DNA of 64,000 bases from Lachnospiraceae bacterium UBA2864 (GCA_002350525.1 DEFA01000025.1:6307-70306); one strand, 5' to 3'; shown: positions 42,033 through 53,242, counted from the first letter of the stretch. Numbers and translations: made by a program. Notes: generated by a model not told the origin, from the sequence alone.

Positions 42033-44603
42033 TTACATCAAAGTATTCTCATCATTCCATCTATTTGAAATATCTGCTTCAAATTTCTTTATCTCATCAA
42101 ACATACCATCTAATTGTTTCATGATAATTTCAGCAGTGTCATCATCCGTATTCTTATATACAGGCGATTTAAAATATAACTTATATCCCTTTGTAAGATC
42201 ACCTAGATTAAGCAATTCAGCTAGATGCATGAACGCGACTTTCATATCATTACTAAGATTTCTACAATAGAAATAAAGCTGTATAAACATTTCCCCTTTT
42301 TTATTTGCTATCTCATAAAAATAGAAATTTGATGTTTTCCAAGGACTTAGTTTCTCAGTAGATATCGGAATTATCGAATCAAGAAATGGAGTTGTAAATC
42401 TCACCAAACTTCCTTGACTATTCTTCGGATCAAAACCAATATTTGATATACTCTTATTTTTTTCACACCATTCCTTTTCTACTTTAATACGATCCAAATC
42501 ATTTTCTTTTGACGAATTAGGCCGTGCACTATAAACAAAGTCCTCTTCAACATCAAGATTATGTTTTTTCAACAATTCTCTGATAAAGCTTATACAGTCA
42601 AACGCCGAATACCCAGTACTAATATAAATATCACAATCCTTTTTTAACTTAATTGGATTTCGAACAGCAGAATCGTCATAAGAAAACACAGGGTTCATCC
42701 AAGAAGGGAATACCTCTTTTGAACTGGCCATCTGTTCAATAACACTACTATCAAGCTCATATAATTTCTGAGCAACAGACCTCACCATAACTGCAAAGCT
42801 ATCAACGTTAACTCTTTCACCCAACAACTCATAGTAATTTACATATTTGTACGTAGCATTACTAGAATCAGCTGCTGTATATAATGAATACCTAGGATCT
42901 TTGAATTCGATTTTTTCAGCAGGTTGTTCAATAGGAAACAATTTTATTATAAGTGAAGATAAACGATTTGCTCTTGCCTCAATTGTTTCTGCATTCCAAT
43001 AGTCTTTATCCTTAACATCACTATACAGAACAACAACATGTGTCACCTCATCAGATAAAAGGTCTTTCTTATCTAAAAATGGTTTATCTCCAAGCTCGCT
43101 GTTATAGCCAGTTAATGTAAGATTTCCAAGTGTATGTAAATAACGTTCTCTAACTGTCTCCCAGTCATCACCAAGCATCTTCTGCCATGCCGATGATAAA
43201 TTCTTATTCTGTGGCATAATATGCTCTATTGTCAGATTATCTGTTACTACACTTTCTTTACCTTGGTTTTCTATTGTAGCTAAAAGATATTTACATAGCG
43301 CATTTTTACGGTAAAGATTTTTTTCTTTCAATGCAGTTTCAAAATATTCATCATTTGGAATTGCATCCTTAGATGTAACTTGAAGCATAAACGAAACTAT
43401 CGCATCATAATAATGTTCCTTATTCTCTACTCTACTAAAAACACGGCTATATAACGTCTTATAAAAACCTCTCAATGAGTTGGAACCTATTTCGCAAATT
43501 AATCTTCGAATATTATAACTGAGTAACAGTCTAAGCACCTTCCCAAGTTCACTCTGATCAATAATACCATTCTCGTAGTCATCAAAAATATCAAAAAGGA
43601 ATAGATAGACTGTCGTCTGATTCAATCTCCGCAAACCTGAAAGTGATGCATTTATATCATCGCTTAAATTTTTATCGCCATAATAAAATGTATGATAATA
43701 CTTAGCATAATGTAGTATCTCTTGAAGCATCGACTCATTAGTATATAGCCCTTCTCTATACACTTGTTTAAAATCAGAATAAGCATTACTTTCTTTTGTA
43801 AAGCCATCTAATTTCAAATTAAGGTAATCTAAGAAATAACTTTCTAGACGATCTTTTGAAAGAAGTTCCTGAGTAGGGAGCCAGTAGTCTTCATATAATC
43901 TGTCTTGATCATCATCTGTCATAAGAACATAATTTCTAATCAAATCTGCCAAACCAAGCTTAATACCGGTAGAATTAATTCTTTCAAATATCTCCTGTGC
44001 ATCATCATCTTGATCCAAACGAATATCTGCGCAAATCAGATTATCCATTCCATCATGAATCATCATTACCGAATTATCAGCGTCTTCTTTTAGAAATTCC
44101 TGTATTAATTTTTTAAACAACATATAATTATGATAGATAATCCCATTTTTGCTTTTATTCATACTATCTATCTGACCAGACATCAATAATTGAAGCTGAT
44201 CATTATCTGTCTTAACAGGTTTAAGTTTTAACTTGCTTTTTTCATCAAGATTATATCTATTAAACTTATCCTCATTATACAGATACTTTTCCAAGGACTC
44301 TTTGTCAGCAGAATCCTCAGCACAATCAGCAAGTGCTTTTAGTAAAATGTATAGAGTCGTAAATCTTTGCTGTCCATCAATGATAATATAATAATCAATA
44401 TGATTCTTTGAATTAAGCGGTGCATAAACAAACGAACCACAAAAATGAGGTCTATCTTTCTTATAAGCTAACACAATATCTTCAAACAATTTTTCACACT
44501 GTTCAGATGTCCAGGCATAATCACGCTGATATACCGGTATACAGTATTGTTTTTTATTTGGCTGAATATAATCATTCAGTATTCTTCCGCTATCAATCCT
44601 CAT
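42033..44603 (-). CDS. DUF262/DUF1524 (GmrSD-like) nuclease
   Basis: 856 aa. The N-terminal DUF262 domain has IPVYQRDYAW and DGQQRFTTL (residues 76-80), a ParB/Srx-like fold. DUF1524 follows with the HNH-like LTIEHIMPQ (H near 459) and HTLGNLTLT. A long C-terminal region (about 540-856) resembles extra domains found in larger members. The GmrSD family cuts glucosylated hydroxymethylcytosine phage DNA and relatives act as type IV restriction enzymes; here the modification sensed is unknown. It lies 172 bp after the RelE-UvrD gene, at the edge of the defence operon. Confidence 0.88.
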   Translation of the reverse strand: MRIDSGRILNDYIQPNKKQYCIPVYQRDYAWTSEQCEKLFEDIVLAYKKDRPHFCGSFVYAPLNSKNHIDYYIIIDGQQRFTTLYILLKALADCAEDSADKESLEKYLYNEDKFNRYNLDEKSKLKLKPVKTDNDQLQLLMSGQIDSMNKSKNGIIYHNYMLFKKLIQEFLKEDADNSVMMIHDGMDNLICADIRLDQDDDAQEIFERINSTGIKLGLADLIRNYVLMTDDDQDRLYEDYWLPTQELLSKDRLESYFLDYLNLKLDGFTKESNAYSDFKQVYREGLYTNESMLQEILHYAKYYHTFYYGDKNLSDDINASLSGLRRLNQTTVYLFLFDIFDDYENGIIDQSELGKVLRLLLSYNIRRLICEIGSNSLRGFYKTLYSRVFSRVENKEHYYDAIVSFMLQVTSKDAIPNDEYFETALKEKNLYRKNALCKYLLATIENQGKESVVTDNLTIEHIMPQNKNLSSAWQKMLGDDWETVRERYLHTLGNLTLTGYNSELGDKPFLDKKDLLSDEVTHVVVLYSDVKDKDYWNAETIEARANRLSSLIIKLFPIEQPAEKIEFKDPRYSLYTAADSSNATYKYVNYYELLGERVNVDSFAVMVRSVAQKLYELDSSVIEQMASSKEVFPSWMNPVFSYDDSAVRNPIKLKKDCDIYISTGYSAFDCISFIRELLKKHNLDVEEDFVYSARPNSSKENDLDRIKVEKEWCEKNKSISNIGFDPKNSQGSLVRFTTPFLDSIIPISTEKLSPWKTSNFYFYEIANKKGEMFIQLYFYCRNLSNDMKVAFMHLAELLNLGDLTKGYKLYFKSPVYKNTDDDTAEIIMKQLDGMFDEIKKFEADISNRWNDENTLM

Positions 44604-44775
44604 ATTAGTTCACCCTCATATTGTAAATCATATAGATTATAACAACTTACTGTTCAAATCTCCTATAGTACAAATATAAAACCTCAAATTTCCAAGTTTA
44701 ATATAGTGCCCAATTATTCTGGTAACAACTTCTCTATATTTCTCTTCAATATCGAAAAACACTATATTTCTAAAA

Positions 44776-46875
44776 TTATAAACACTTCACAAGCTCACTT
44801 ATTCCACCAAAACAACTGATATAAGCACTTTTCCTTGCTCTGGTAAGCGCAACATACAGCAGGCATTTCTCGCCTGTACGGAACTCCTCGAGTGAGATAT
44901 CATCCTCATAATCAGCCTTACTTCCGAAAGGAAGAACCTTCTTGTTCACGGCAGCGACAAACATATAATCAAATTCAAGTCCCTTAACACGATGCATAGT
45001 AGCGACGCGAACGCCATTCATGCTTCTGTCGTCTATCTTATTTGCCTTGATTTCATATGAGCGAATTCCTTCTTTCTGCAGACCGGCAATATACCCATCA
45101 AGTAGTTTATGAGTTCTTGCAACAATACAAATATTTTTTTGATCAACACCTTGCAACTCAAGGGAATGAATCTTATCAACAATGTACTTCAATTCCTCTT
45201 CTGGAGTTGCACATTCCTTAATCTCAGGCTTCTGTCCGTGAGTAAGGGACTGCACTCCCTTTCCATTATCATAATCCTCGTCAAGGTCATCAAATGATAC
45301 ACCGTTAAGAAGTGCAAACGCGAACTTCCGGATTTCCTCTGTTGTCCTATAGTTAATGCGCAGATAGCTGCTTCTTCCCCTAACATTGACTCCGCATTTG
45401 GTTAACACGGCTTTATTCCTGTAAATTCTCTGGTGGGAGTCGCCCACAATAAAAATATCATTCTCATGTTCCTCTCCGGCAAGAGCTCGAAGAAGTCTGT
45501 ACGCACTCGGACTTAAGTCCTGTCCCTCGTCAACAATGATGCTTGCATACATGCCGTCCGGGTATTTCTTTTCGAAAATCTTTCTGCATTCATACATTGC
45601 AGTCTCCGTATCACGGATCTGCTTTTCATTCATGATATTCTGATATTCGGAAAAGACCTCCCATATCTTCATTTTTTTCTTGCGGTCAAGTCTGACACCT
45701 CTGCCTAATCTCGGTGCCTTCGCATAATCTCCGAGAGAGTAGGCTTCCTGTGCCTGCACAACCTTTAGCCATTCATCCTTATAGAAAGATGGAAGAAAGC
45801 TTAAATCTCCAGCAGCATAAGCGATTGCTGAGTCCCAGACTTTGTCGAGTTCTGAGTCATAGATAATATTATACTCATAACCTTGGCCATTCAAAAAAGT
45901 GGTAACCCAAGCATCCAGATTAATAACTTCAATCCTACGCATTTCCTCGACGGTGCATATCTTTCTGAGATTGACCTTAATATCTTCAGCAAGGTTTTTG
46001 GTATATGTCGTAAACAGTACCTTTTGCCCATCCTGAAGTTCAGAAGCAAGCTTTTTAGCACGGTGCATGGCAACAACTGTCTTGCCTGTACCTGCACCTC
46101 CAAGCGTTCTCGCCGGACCAGAAAAGTTTTTATTAACAATTTTCCTCTGTGTGGGATGAAGGAAGATTCTCCATTTTTCCAGCGGTTCGCTCATGATTTC
46201 TTCAAGCTCTTCCTCACCCTCAACAATGACAAAGGTCTTTTTGCTGGCATCAGTCTGAAGTGCTGTAACATAATCGTCATCATCAATCGGTGCATTGTCC
46301 TGTTCAGAATAAAGGGTATCAAGAACTTCTTCTACGTCAAAACCATTTCCAATCCACTCGAGACCCTCATACGCATCTTCAGGGATTGTGGATTTCAGGT
46401 TGTAAAAGTCCTGCAGGGTAGCAATACTTTTTACAAATGAAAACTGTTCCTCCGGAACACCTATCCTTGTCAGAACATCATCAGACAGCTTCGCAAAAAT
46501 ACCGAGCTCAGTTTCCTGTTCAACCATAACCTTCTGCACATCAAAAATCTGCACGCTGCCATTAGTTTTATTAATAGAGCATTTCTTGTTTTTAGCCCAC
46601 GCATATGCTTCATCATGATGGTCAACCCAAAGAAGCATATATACACCGGATTCCTGAACCTTGACGACAATGCCTCTGTAAGTGTTATCTATTCTGACAG
46701 AACAAATATTTTTATCAATTCCACCTTCAATCTTCTCAAAGTTGATTCCCGGAGATGTCGGGTCATTTCTGAATTTGTTGATAAAAGCAGTAACCTTCTT
46801 TTGCTGCGCTCCGGGAAGGGCGGCAAATGAAGTAAAAAAATCTGTTGATATTGCTAGTAAAGGTTTATTATTCAT
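44776..46875 (-). CDS. RelE-like domain fused to UvrD/Rep-type helicase
   Basis: 699 aa from the ATG at 46875, preceded by GGAGG; a TTG start at 46890 overlaps the ribosome site. Residues 1-100 have the RelE/ParE toxin fold (TDFFTSFAALPGAQQKKVTA... YMLLWVDHHDEAYAWA). The remainder is a superfamily 1 helicase: Walker A GGAGTGKTVVA (near 258), DEGQDLSP, and late motifs TMHRVKGLEFDY and LYVALTRARK. Last gene of the operon, 4 bp after the 2114-aa helicase stop. Whether the RelE-like domain is a nuclease here is unknown. Confidence 0.88.
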   Translation of the reverse strand: MNNKPLLAISTDFFTSFAALPGAQQKKVTAFINKFRNDPTSPGINFEKIEGGIDKNICSVRIDNTYRGIVVKVQESGVYMLLWVDHHDEAYAWAKNKKCSINKTNGSVQIFDVQKVMVEQETELGIFAKLSDDVLTRIGVPEEQFSFVKSIATLQDFYNLKSTIPEDAYEGLEWIGNGFDVEEVLDTLYSEQDNAPIDDDDYVTALQTDASKKTFVIVEGEEELEEIMSEPLEKWRIFLHPTQRKIVNKNFSGPARTLGGAGTGKTVVAMHRAKKLASELQDGQKVLFTTYTKNLAEDIKVNLRKICTVEEMRRIEVINLDAWVTTFLNGQGYEYNIIYDSELDKVWDSAIAYAAGDLSFLPSFYKDEWLKVVQAQEAYSLGDYAKAPRLGRGVRLDRKKKMKIWEVFSEYQNIMNEKQIRDTETAMYECRKIFEKKYPDGMYASIIVDEGQDLSPSAYRLLRALAGEEHENDIFIVGDSHQRIYRNKAVLTKCGVNVRGRSSYLRINYRTTEEIRKFAFALLNGVSFDDLDEDYDNGKGVQSLTHGQKPEIKECATPEEELKYIVDKIHSLELQGVDQKNICIVARTHKLLDGYIAGLQKEGIRSYEIKANKIDDRSMNGVRVATMHRVKGLEFDYMFVAAVNKKVLPFGSKADYEDDISLEEFRTGEKCLLYVALTRARKSAYISCFGGISELVKCL

Positions 46876-46879
46876 TTGT

Positions 46880-49800
46880 TCATCCTCCAAATGTGTTTAT
46901 AGTTACTTCCTCGGTTGAATACAGAACCTTCCAGCCGTCAGCCTTAAAGGTACCTGCATATTCTTCCTGTTCCGGCATAAGCCATACAATCTTTTTATCT
47001 TCCCATGCCATTTCCGCTTCAGCCTTGCCTTCATATTCGAATCCGACAGTGGATGGTGCGGGAATTCCGTTCTTTTTCATCTCTGTCGCACATGTCCTTG
47101 CCACATCATCTAAAAACTCATCCATTTTCGCATCCCATCCCACATCAACAACTATTGACGGAGCTGAGGTGATCACATCGGCATCATCTGAGGATTCAAT
47201 ACTTCCGAGAATGGTGTAGATAGCATTCGACATTCCTACGCAGGAAAGGAAGTAGGCAGTCTCATTAAACTGCATAACATTGACAAACTGCCAGAAGCCG
47301 TTCAAATCCGCCTCATATTTTTCAGTTCTTGTGTTCGTATCATCATTGATAATAACACCTACCTTAACCGGTGGATTACCACCTCCTGCCATCAGATCAG
47401 ATGTTGACACTTCTGCATAAACCTCGACGTTTCCTAAATCCTTTCTCGGAAGCCACTTTCCTGTGATAGCACTTCCAAAAGAATCGGGATCATTTTCTGA
47501 GCTTATTGCAGTAAGGACTGACTGCCATCCGTTTTTCCATTCCCCGTACAGAACCTGATTACCCATAGAAGCCTTGTCAACCAGCGACATTGCATAGCCA
47601 AATGCATGAGCTTTGAACATAGCCTCCGCATTAGAAAATGATAAATAATCCACCAAAAGCTCAAACGAGTTTCTCTTCTCTGGTTTTAGGGCTTCGGCAT
47701 GAGCATTTTTTACGGCTTTTCTATACACAGTAACTCCAGAAGGCATCTTGTCTGGTAGCAATGTAGCCGTCCGATAGTCTCCCTGATCCTGATACATATG
47801 CTGGACATCTTTGTATGTCAAAGACCATACTCTGTATTGTCCGGACAGCATAATAGCCATTCTCTTGCGGGTATCTTTGTCAACTGAATCGTGATGGTAT
47901 CTGTATCCATCTGTAAATACGGCAACCTCTTTCTGGTCACCTATTACACGTTTAGGTCTGATAACAAAATCCGGCCTGGAACTAACCGCAATTCCCATTG
48001 AAAGATTAAAATCCACCTGTGGCTCAATAGACCACAGTGCATCACCAATCTGTAGGGAATATCCCTCTTTATCATTAACAAGCTGTTTGTGTACCTGAAT
48101 AGGTCTTTCTGCTGTGCTCAGTCTCTCAAAGGCTCCTATAAATCGCCGTTCAAGTTCACTGTCAAAAAGATGATTTACATCTACATAAGCAAGCTTCTTA
48201 ATTTCTCTCTTTGTATCTTTACCTGTGAGAATGTCTTTCAGCATCTTCACAGCATCTCGCCTGGATATCTCGCCTATATGGTGGCTATGCCGATATGCGT
48301 ATAGACACTTATAGCAACCGTCTTTCTGAGGGTCATCATTGCATGAACAGCTCTCCATAACAGCAAGAGAACGTTCCAGAACATCAATGATTCCGTTTTC
48401 GTCGTTCATAAGCTGTTTAAGATAACCTGTTCCACCAGGAACGGTATCGTAGATAACGAGATACTGCTTGCGGTAATCCGCATCCGGTACAGGTACTTCA
48501 CTGATCGTTGCCTGAAGGTGATCTACATTGCCGAAATAACTCTTCATCCCTAGCATAAATGCCGCCACAAATGATTCCAAATGCACATTGGTGGCATCCA
48601 TAGTGGTAGCCGGAATCAGAATACGAAGTGCTTCCGTATTAAACTCCCTATAAAGGAAGAGACACTCCTCGTATGGATCCATAACGGCATCCTTATCCTT
48701 CACCATACGACAGAACTTGCTGTGCTTTGGCTTTTCTCCCTCAATTTGAATTTTGCCACAGTGCTTACATATCTTAAAACCTTTACGAACGCCTTCATGA
48801 CCAGCAACAGATAGTTTATCCCCGACAATAGAGGATTCTCCGAAGTTTATCTCACGCATTGTAGCATTTTTAACGAACTCATATCCAAAGGAATACTCGC
48901 CAGACTCCCCGTAATCTATTTGAAACGCCTGAAGAATGTCTTTTTCCTCATCAACCTCAACAAGCAGTTCCTTATCGTAGAAGACTTTGATTCTATCATC
49001 GCTCTCATCACCAATAAGGCTATCCTGCTCGCGCATATTTGAATAAACCATAGACACCTTGAACATCGGTCTCACCTGCCCGGCATCAGCCCATCCCGGG
49101 CTTCCGCATTTAGGACAGGTTGTCTGTATTTTGCCAGAATTCTCCAATGTTGCATGACTACAGTTCGGACATAATCTCCATGGCTCGGATTTAGCAGTAT
49201 TGATATCAACCTGATCAATAGTCAGCTTATGACCTCCCGCATAGAAGCTATTCAGTGGTGCGAATTCACTTATAGCAGCAGATGCCGCTCTTGTGTACTC
49301 GTATGATGTGCTTTCAAACTTCTTTTTACCTTCATGTTCTTCGTCATTCTCCATTCTTGTAAGAACCGCCTTCAGGACGATTCCTGCCTCCGGAAAAGCA
49401 TAGTTCGGAAGAAGTCCTGAGTCAGCAAGGAATCCGAATACATCTTTTTTATTGATTCCTTCGACAACTTTTCTCCATGCCGTGCGTTCCGCTTTCAACT
49501 CATTGATTTGCTCCTCATATGAAGAGTCCTCCGGCTTGGCTTCTAGCTCTTTAATCATGTCACTCAGCTCCTTAACGCTCTTCTGGATGGCATTACGCTG
49601 ATTCTTTAACTCGCGGAACTCATGGTAAATTTTGAATGCCATGGATTCCTCTGTTTGCATATCACCCATGGCAAATTTCTTGATATCAGCAATCGCATTA
49701 TCATTAAGGCCACCGCTTCCTCCCGGATTGGCAGAGAAGGTGTTGATAAAAGTCCTGACCAGCTTACTTAAGTTGGTCTGAACATATTTCATAAAGTTAT

Positions 49801-52800
49801 TTGGAAAACGGTCAGCCCCGGATTCCTCCAACTTTGCAAGGCATGCCCCTACATCCTGCGGTATCAGAGCTTCCCCTCCCTTTACCCAGCAGTCCATGCA
49901 ATATGCGGTAAACTGCCTTGATAGGACTGCCGACGCACGCAGGAAAACCTTCGGAGGTTCCACACTTCCAGCGATCATCTCCAAAGGATCCTGATAGAAA
50001 TACAAATCATGCGGTTTTGCACCGGCAACAGCAACAGTAAGAGCATTACCATCCTTACGTCCACCACGACCGGCACGCTGTGCGTACTGAGCCTGCGCAG
50101 GGGGGATAGAACACAATACTACCGTTGACAAGTCACCAATGTCGATACCCATTTCAAGAGTCGGCGTACAAGATAGAAGATTTGCATCCCACGGTCTTTT
50201 TTCTTCTTTCGATTTTTTAAAATTCTTTTCGAGGTTCTCCCTGTCATCACGTTCCAAAAGGCCTGTATGTTCCTTCGCTACTATACGCACCATCTCACCA
50301 TGGCTATACAGCTTTCCATAAAAATCCAGTTCTTCTGAATCCAAAATATGCATATGTCCATTACAATCTTTTCTGACACAGAAGGCTCCATCAAATAGTG
50401 TAGTATTTTCTTCGGAAACAGACATCTGGCATCCGCAGGAATCACATACCATCTGATGAACTTTACCGCTTACGGTACAATGTTCAGAGTTGATTGCCCA
50501 TACATCCACATCATCCTGAGCCTCGGTCTTAGTTAGAACGCTTTCTCTTGTCAACTCTTCCAGTATGATTTTTGCTATATCAAAGCAATCCGATTCCAGA
50601 GAAAAAACAGGAAGATACTTATTTATCCAGTTTCCATACCAGGAGCGGCTTGTAGGCTGATCAAAATAACCCAGCTTCTTTGATCCTCTGTTAATTGCCA
50701 CATATTTAGGAACATTTCTTCCTTTGTGAGGTCCCGGCATCCATGCAATTTTATGTTGTCCGGCATGATCTATGTTATATACACTACCGTTAGTTTCAAT
50801 GAATCTATCATAAGTATAGTATGTATAGGCTCCATTGCTCTTCATCTCATAGAGGAATCCCATCACAATCTGATAGAACACATTTATATCTACATCCACA
50901 AGCTTACCTACTTCGTTCGCCACACGTTCCGCTATTCTTGGAACAGCTTTCGTAAAGTCAAACGAAACTACGGAACAGCCTGATTTTTCAAGAGATCTTC
51001 CGATTCTCGACAGAATTCCGTATTCCAGAAGCAGTTCATACTTTGTTCTCTGATCAACATAGTTCAATAATCTCTTTGCATCATCGTCAGAAGAAAGCAC
51101 CCCCGATTCGCACATTTTCTTGTAAGCACGCATCCAGGTCATGCTTTCAGGGATAAACTGGGTCACATATGCTTCATTTCCCAGTTCATTGCGCCAATAC
51201 GCAATTACTCTTTTCAGAAACTCATCAAGAGAGTATTCCGTCTTATCTGTTAACATAAAGCGTGTAACAGCAGTTCTAAGCCCAAACTTCCATGTTCTTG
51301 CATTATAAAATCCTGCATGGTGAGCAGCATCCTGCACATTATCCGTAAACGCCAAAAGCTTTTTGTCATCATTGAACCTTGAAGCATATAGTTCCGATAT
51401 TCCAGCACTGACAGCCGTGGCACTCTGCACACCGATCAAGGAAAGCTTGCTCTTACTTCCGCAGCACGGGCATGGATAAGATTTTCGATGAGCTTTGCCT
51501 TCTGCCTTCACGTCAGGAATCCAAATCGGAATGGTCTTGTGACCGTTACTGCATAGATCACGACCTTCGTCAAAGCTGATTTCCATACATTCAGGACATA
51601 ACATATAGCGATTCTGAATAGGGAGTTCCTTTTCATCCTTATTGTAGGGAAACATGAGTCTAACTTTTGTATCCCCATCAAAGAAGCTATTATAGAAGGC
51701 TCCCATATCTCTTAACTGAATGCTTCCATTATCTTCAACAGATACCCAGCCTGTCTCGCCACATTCTCTGCAGTTAATAACAGGTAGATAGTGCTTCGCC
51801 TGAGCCTCATTCAAGTCCTTTGAAAGCGCATAAGTAATATCCGTATCAGATACTTTCCCGACCAGTCGCTTCAATTCGCGCATCCACAACTGCACCTGAA
51901 CATTCAGGAATGGACGGATTTTTCCTGTTTCAGTCTGTTTTCTCGCATGGGAGATAAGAGCATACAGCGAATCAATGACCGCCATCGCCTCAGTTTCTGA
52001 CATCTGCATAAGCTCCGGATATCGTTTGGCAAGCCCCTCGATTAGGAACTTATCCTGTACATAGGAACCAGCCGCCTCAAATATGACGCTTTTTGTAAAG
52101 TTGTGCACCATCAGCCGCTCGCCAATAGCCACCCTCGTCATATCGGACATAATATCAGAATAGTTGAAATCTTCCTCAAACCAGGCGCTGACAGATGAAC
52201 GTAGATATTCCTCCACATCCTCTCTGGAGGAAAGCACAAGAAGATGCTCTGCCTCCTCCTTAGAAGGGAATTTGTAATCAGAAATCTCAGTTCCTGCGAA
52301 AAACTCATCAGGAGATAGCCTGTCCTCTGTTATGACAGAATCTTCCTCAAACTCCTCACCAAAAACATCGGCGGCATATTTTCTGATATTCTCTGCACTG
52401 TCCTTTGCTCCCATAGTAGCAGATGTTCCTACACAGCAAAGCTGCCCCGGCAGAATGTTAAGACGTGCTTTCAAGCGTCGTAAAAGGCATGCAAGATCCG
52501 TTCCCTGTGCACCATCAAAAGTATGCAGTTCGTCTACAGCTATATATTTTAAGACATCCGGATGACCGTCATTCCACTTCCAAAGTTCGGCATCCTTCGG
52601 ACGAACAAGTAGATAGTCCAGCATCTTATAGTTCGTCATCAAGATATCGGGTGGAGCTGCCAGCAGGGTTTCCTTATCCGTGATGACATGATCAGGCATC
52701 ATCATTTTCGCCGATGTTTTCTCAACACCGCCCACATACATGCCAACACGGATACCAGCTTTTTTTAGTCCCGGATTGGAATCCACCAGCTCGGCGATAC

Positions 52801-53224
52801 GCTTTGCTTGGTCAGATGCGAGTGCGTTCATCGGATAAATAATAAGTGCCTTAATACCCTGTTCCCCGGCGTGTCGGTAACAATATTCCAGAATAGGATA
52901 AAGGAAACACTCTGTCTTTCCGGAACCGGTGCCTGTAGCCACAAGCGTAGATCTCCCGTCCTCACCCGTCAACCTTCGAAACGCATTCTGCTGATGAACA
53001 TATGGAGCAAAAGACTGATGTATCCCACGGAATAGATTATCGTCACCTTCATACACACGAAAAGGAAGGCGCACCGACACATAAGGCTCGTGGAAAACAG
53101 CGTCCTCTGTCTTAAGCATATTCCGAAGAGACCCCCTGAATATAGGATTCGTTATCGGAAATGTCGTATCAATATAATCAATCAGTCCTTCCTGATATTG
53201 TCGTGCAAGTATGGATGGTAACAT
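46880..53224 (-). CDS. 2114-aa DEAD/DEAH helicase with DUF1998 and C-terminal nuclease-like domain
   Basis: Walker A VATGTGSGKTE is at about 93-103, a DELH box at about 228, and the helicase C motif RAGRGGRKDG near 1048. Many zinc clusters follow (CPECMEIS, CPCCGSK, CPNCSHA, CKHCGKI). The DUF1998 region is about 1540-1650 (YDTVPGGTGYLK, DGCYKCLYAYRHSHH). Past about 1720, SSRPDFVI and EVAVFTDGYRYHH look like a Vsr/PD-(D/E)XK nuclease. The size and order match DruE of Druantia, or DISARM DrmA and DrmB fused. AGGAGG precedes the ATG. Confidence 0.88.
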   Translation of the reverse strand: MLPSILARQYQEGLIDYIDTTFPITNPIFRGSLRNMLKTEDAVFHEPYVSVRLPFRVYEGDDNLFRGIHQSFAPYVHQQNAFRRLTGEDGRSTLVATGTGSGKTECFLYPILEYCYRHAGEQGIKALIIYPMNALASDQAKRIAELVDSNPGLKKAGIRVGMYVGGVEKTSAKMMMPDHVITDKETLLAAPPDILMTNYKMLDYLLVRPKDAELWKWNDGHPDVLKYIAVDELHTFDGAQGTDLACLLRRLKARLNILPGQLCCVGTSATMGAKDSAENIRKYAADVFGEEFEEDSVITEDRLSPDEFFAGTEISDYKFPSKEEAEHLLVLSSREDVEEYLRSSVSAWFEEDFNYSDIMSDMTRVAIGERLMVHNFTKSVIFEAAGSYVQDKFLIEGLAKRYPELMQMSETEAMAVIDSLYALISHARKQTETGKIRPFLNVQVQLWMRELKRLVGKVSDTDITYALSKDLNEAQAKHYLPVINCRECGETGWVSVEDNGSIQLRDMGAFYNSFFDGDTKVRLMFPYNKDEKELPIQNRYMLCPECMEISFDEGRDLCSNGHKTIPIWIPDVKAEGKAHRKSYPCPCCGSKSKLSLIGVQSATAVSAGISELYASRFNDDKKLLAFTDNVQDAAHHAGFYNARTWKFGLRTAVTRFMLTDKTEYSLDEFLKRVIAYWRNELGNEAYVTQFIPESMTWMRAYKKMCESGVLSSDDDAKRLLNYVDQRTKYELLLEYGILSRIGRSLEKSGCSVVSFDFTKAVPRIAERVANEVGKLVDVDINVFYQIVMGFLYEMKSNGAYTYYTYDRFIETNGSVYNIDHAGQHKIAWMPGPHKGRNVPKYVAINRGSKKLGYFDQPTSRSWYGNWINKYLPVFSLESDCFDIAKIILEELTRESVLTKTEAQDDVDVWAINSEHCTVSGKVHQMVCDSCGCQMSVSEENTTLFDGAFCVRKDCNGHMHILDSEELDFYGKLYSHGEMVRIVAKEHTGLLERDDRENLEKNFKKSKEEKRPWDANLLSCTPTLEMGIDIGDLSTVVLCSIPPAQAQYAQRAGRGGRKDGNALTVAVAGAKPHDLYFYQDPLEMIAGSVEPPKVFLRASAVLSRQFTAYCMDCWVKGGEALIPQDVGACLAKLEESGADRFPNNFMKYVQTNLSKLVRTFINTFSANPGGSGGLNDNAIADIKKFAMGDMQTEESMAFKIYHEFRELKNQRNAIQKSVKELSDMIKELEAKPEDSSYEEQINELKAERTAWRKVVEGINKKDVFGFLADSGLLPNYAFPEAGIVLKAVLTRMENDEEHEGKKKFESTSYEYTRAASAAISEFAPLNSFYAGGHKLTIDQVDINTAKSEPWRLCPNCSHATLENSGKIQTTCPKCGSPGWADAGQVRPMFKVSMVYSNMREQDSLIGDESDDRIKVFYDKELLVEVDEEKDILQAFQIDYGESGEYSFGYEFVKNATMREINFGESSIVGDKLSVAGHEGVRKGFKICKHCGKIQIEGEKPKHSKFCRMVKDKDAVMDPYEECLFLYREFNTEALRILIPATTMDATNVHLESFVAAFMLGMKSYFGNVDHLQATISEVPVPDADYRKQYLVIYDTVPGGTGYLKQLMNDENGIIDVLERSLAVMESCSCNDDPQKDGCYKCLYAYRHSHHIGEISRRDAVKMLKDILTGKDTKREIKKLAYVDVNHLFDSELERRFIGAFERLSTAERPIQVHKQLVNDKEGYSLQIGDALWSIEPQVDFNLSMGIAVSSRPDFVIRPKRVIGDQKEVAVFTDGYRYHHDSVDKDTRKRMAIMLSGQYRVWSLTYKDVQHMYQDQGDYRTATLLPDKMPSGVTVYRKAVKNAHAEALKPEKRNSFELLVDYLSFSNAEAMFKAHAFGYAMSLVDKASMGNQVLYGEWKNGWQSVLTAISSENDPDSFGSAITGKWLPRKDLGNVEVYAEVSTSDLMAGGGNPPVKVGVIINDDTNTRTEKYEADLNGFWQFVNVMQFNETAYFLSCVGMSNAIYTILGSIESSDDADVITSAPSIVVDVGWDAKMDEFLDDVARTCATEMKKNGIPAPSTVGFEYEGKAEAEMAWEDKKIVWLMPEQEEYAGTFKADGWKVLYSTEEVTINTFGG

Positions 53225-53242
53225 CAGCCAGTCCTCCTGTTT

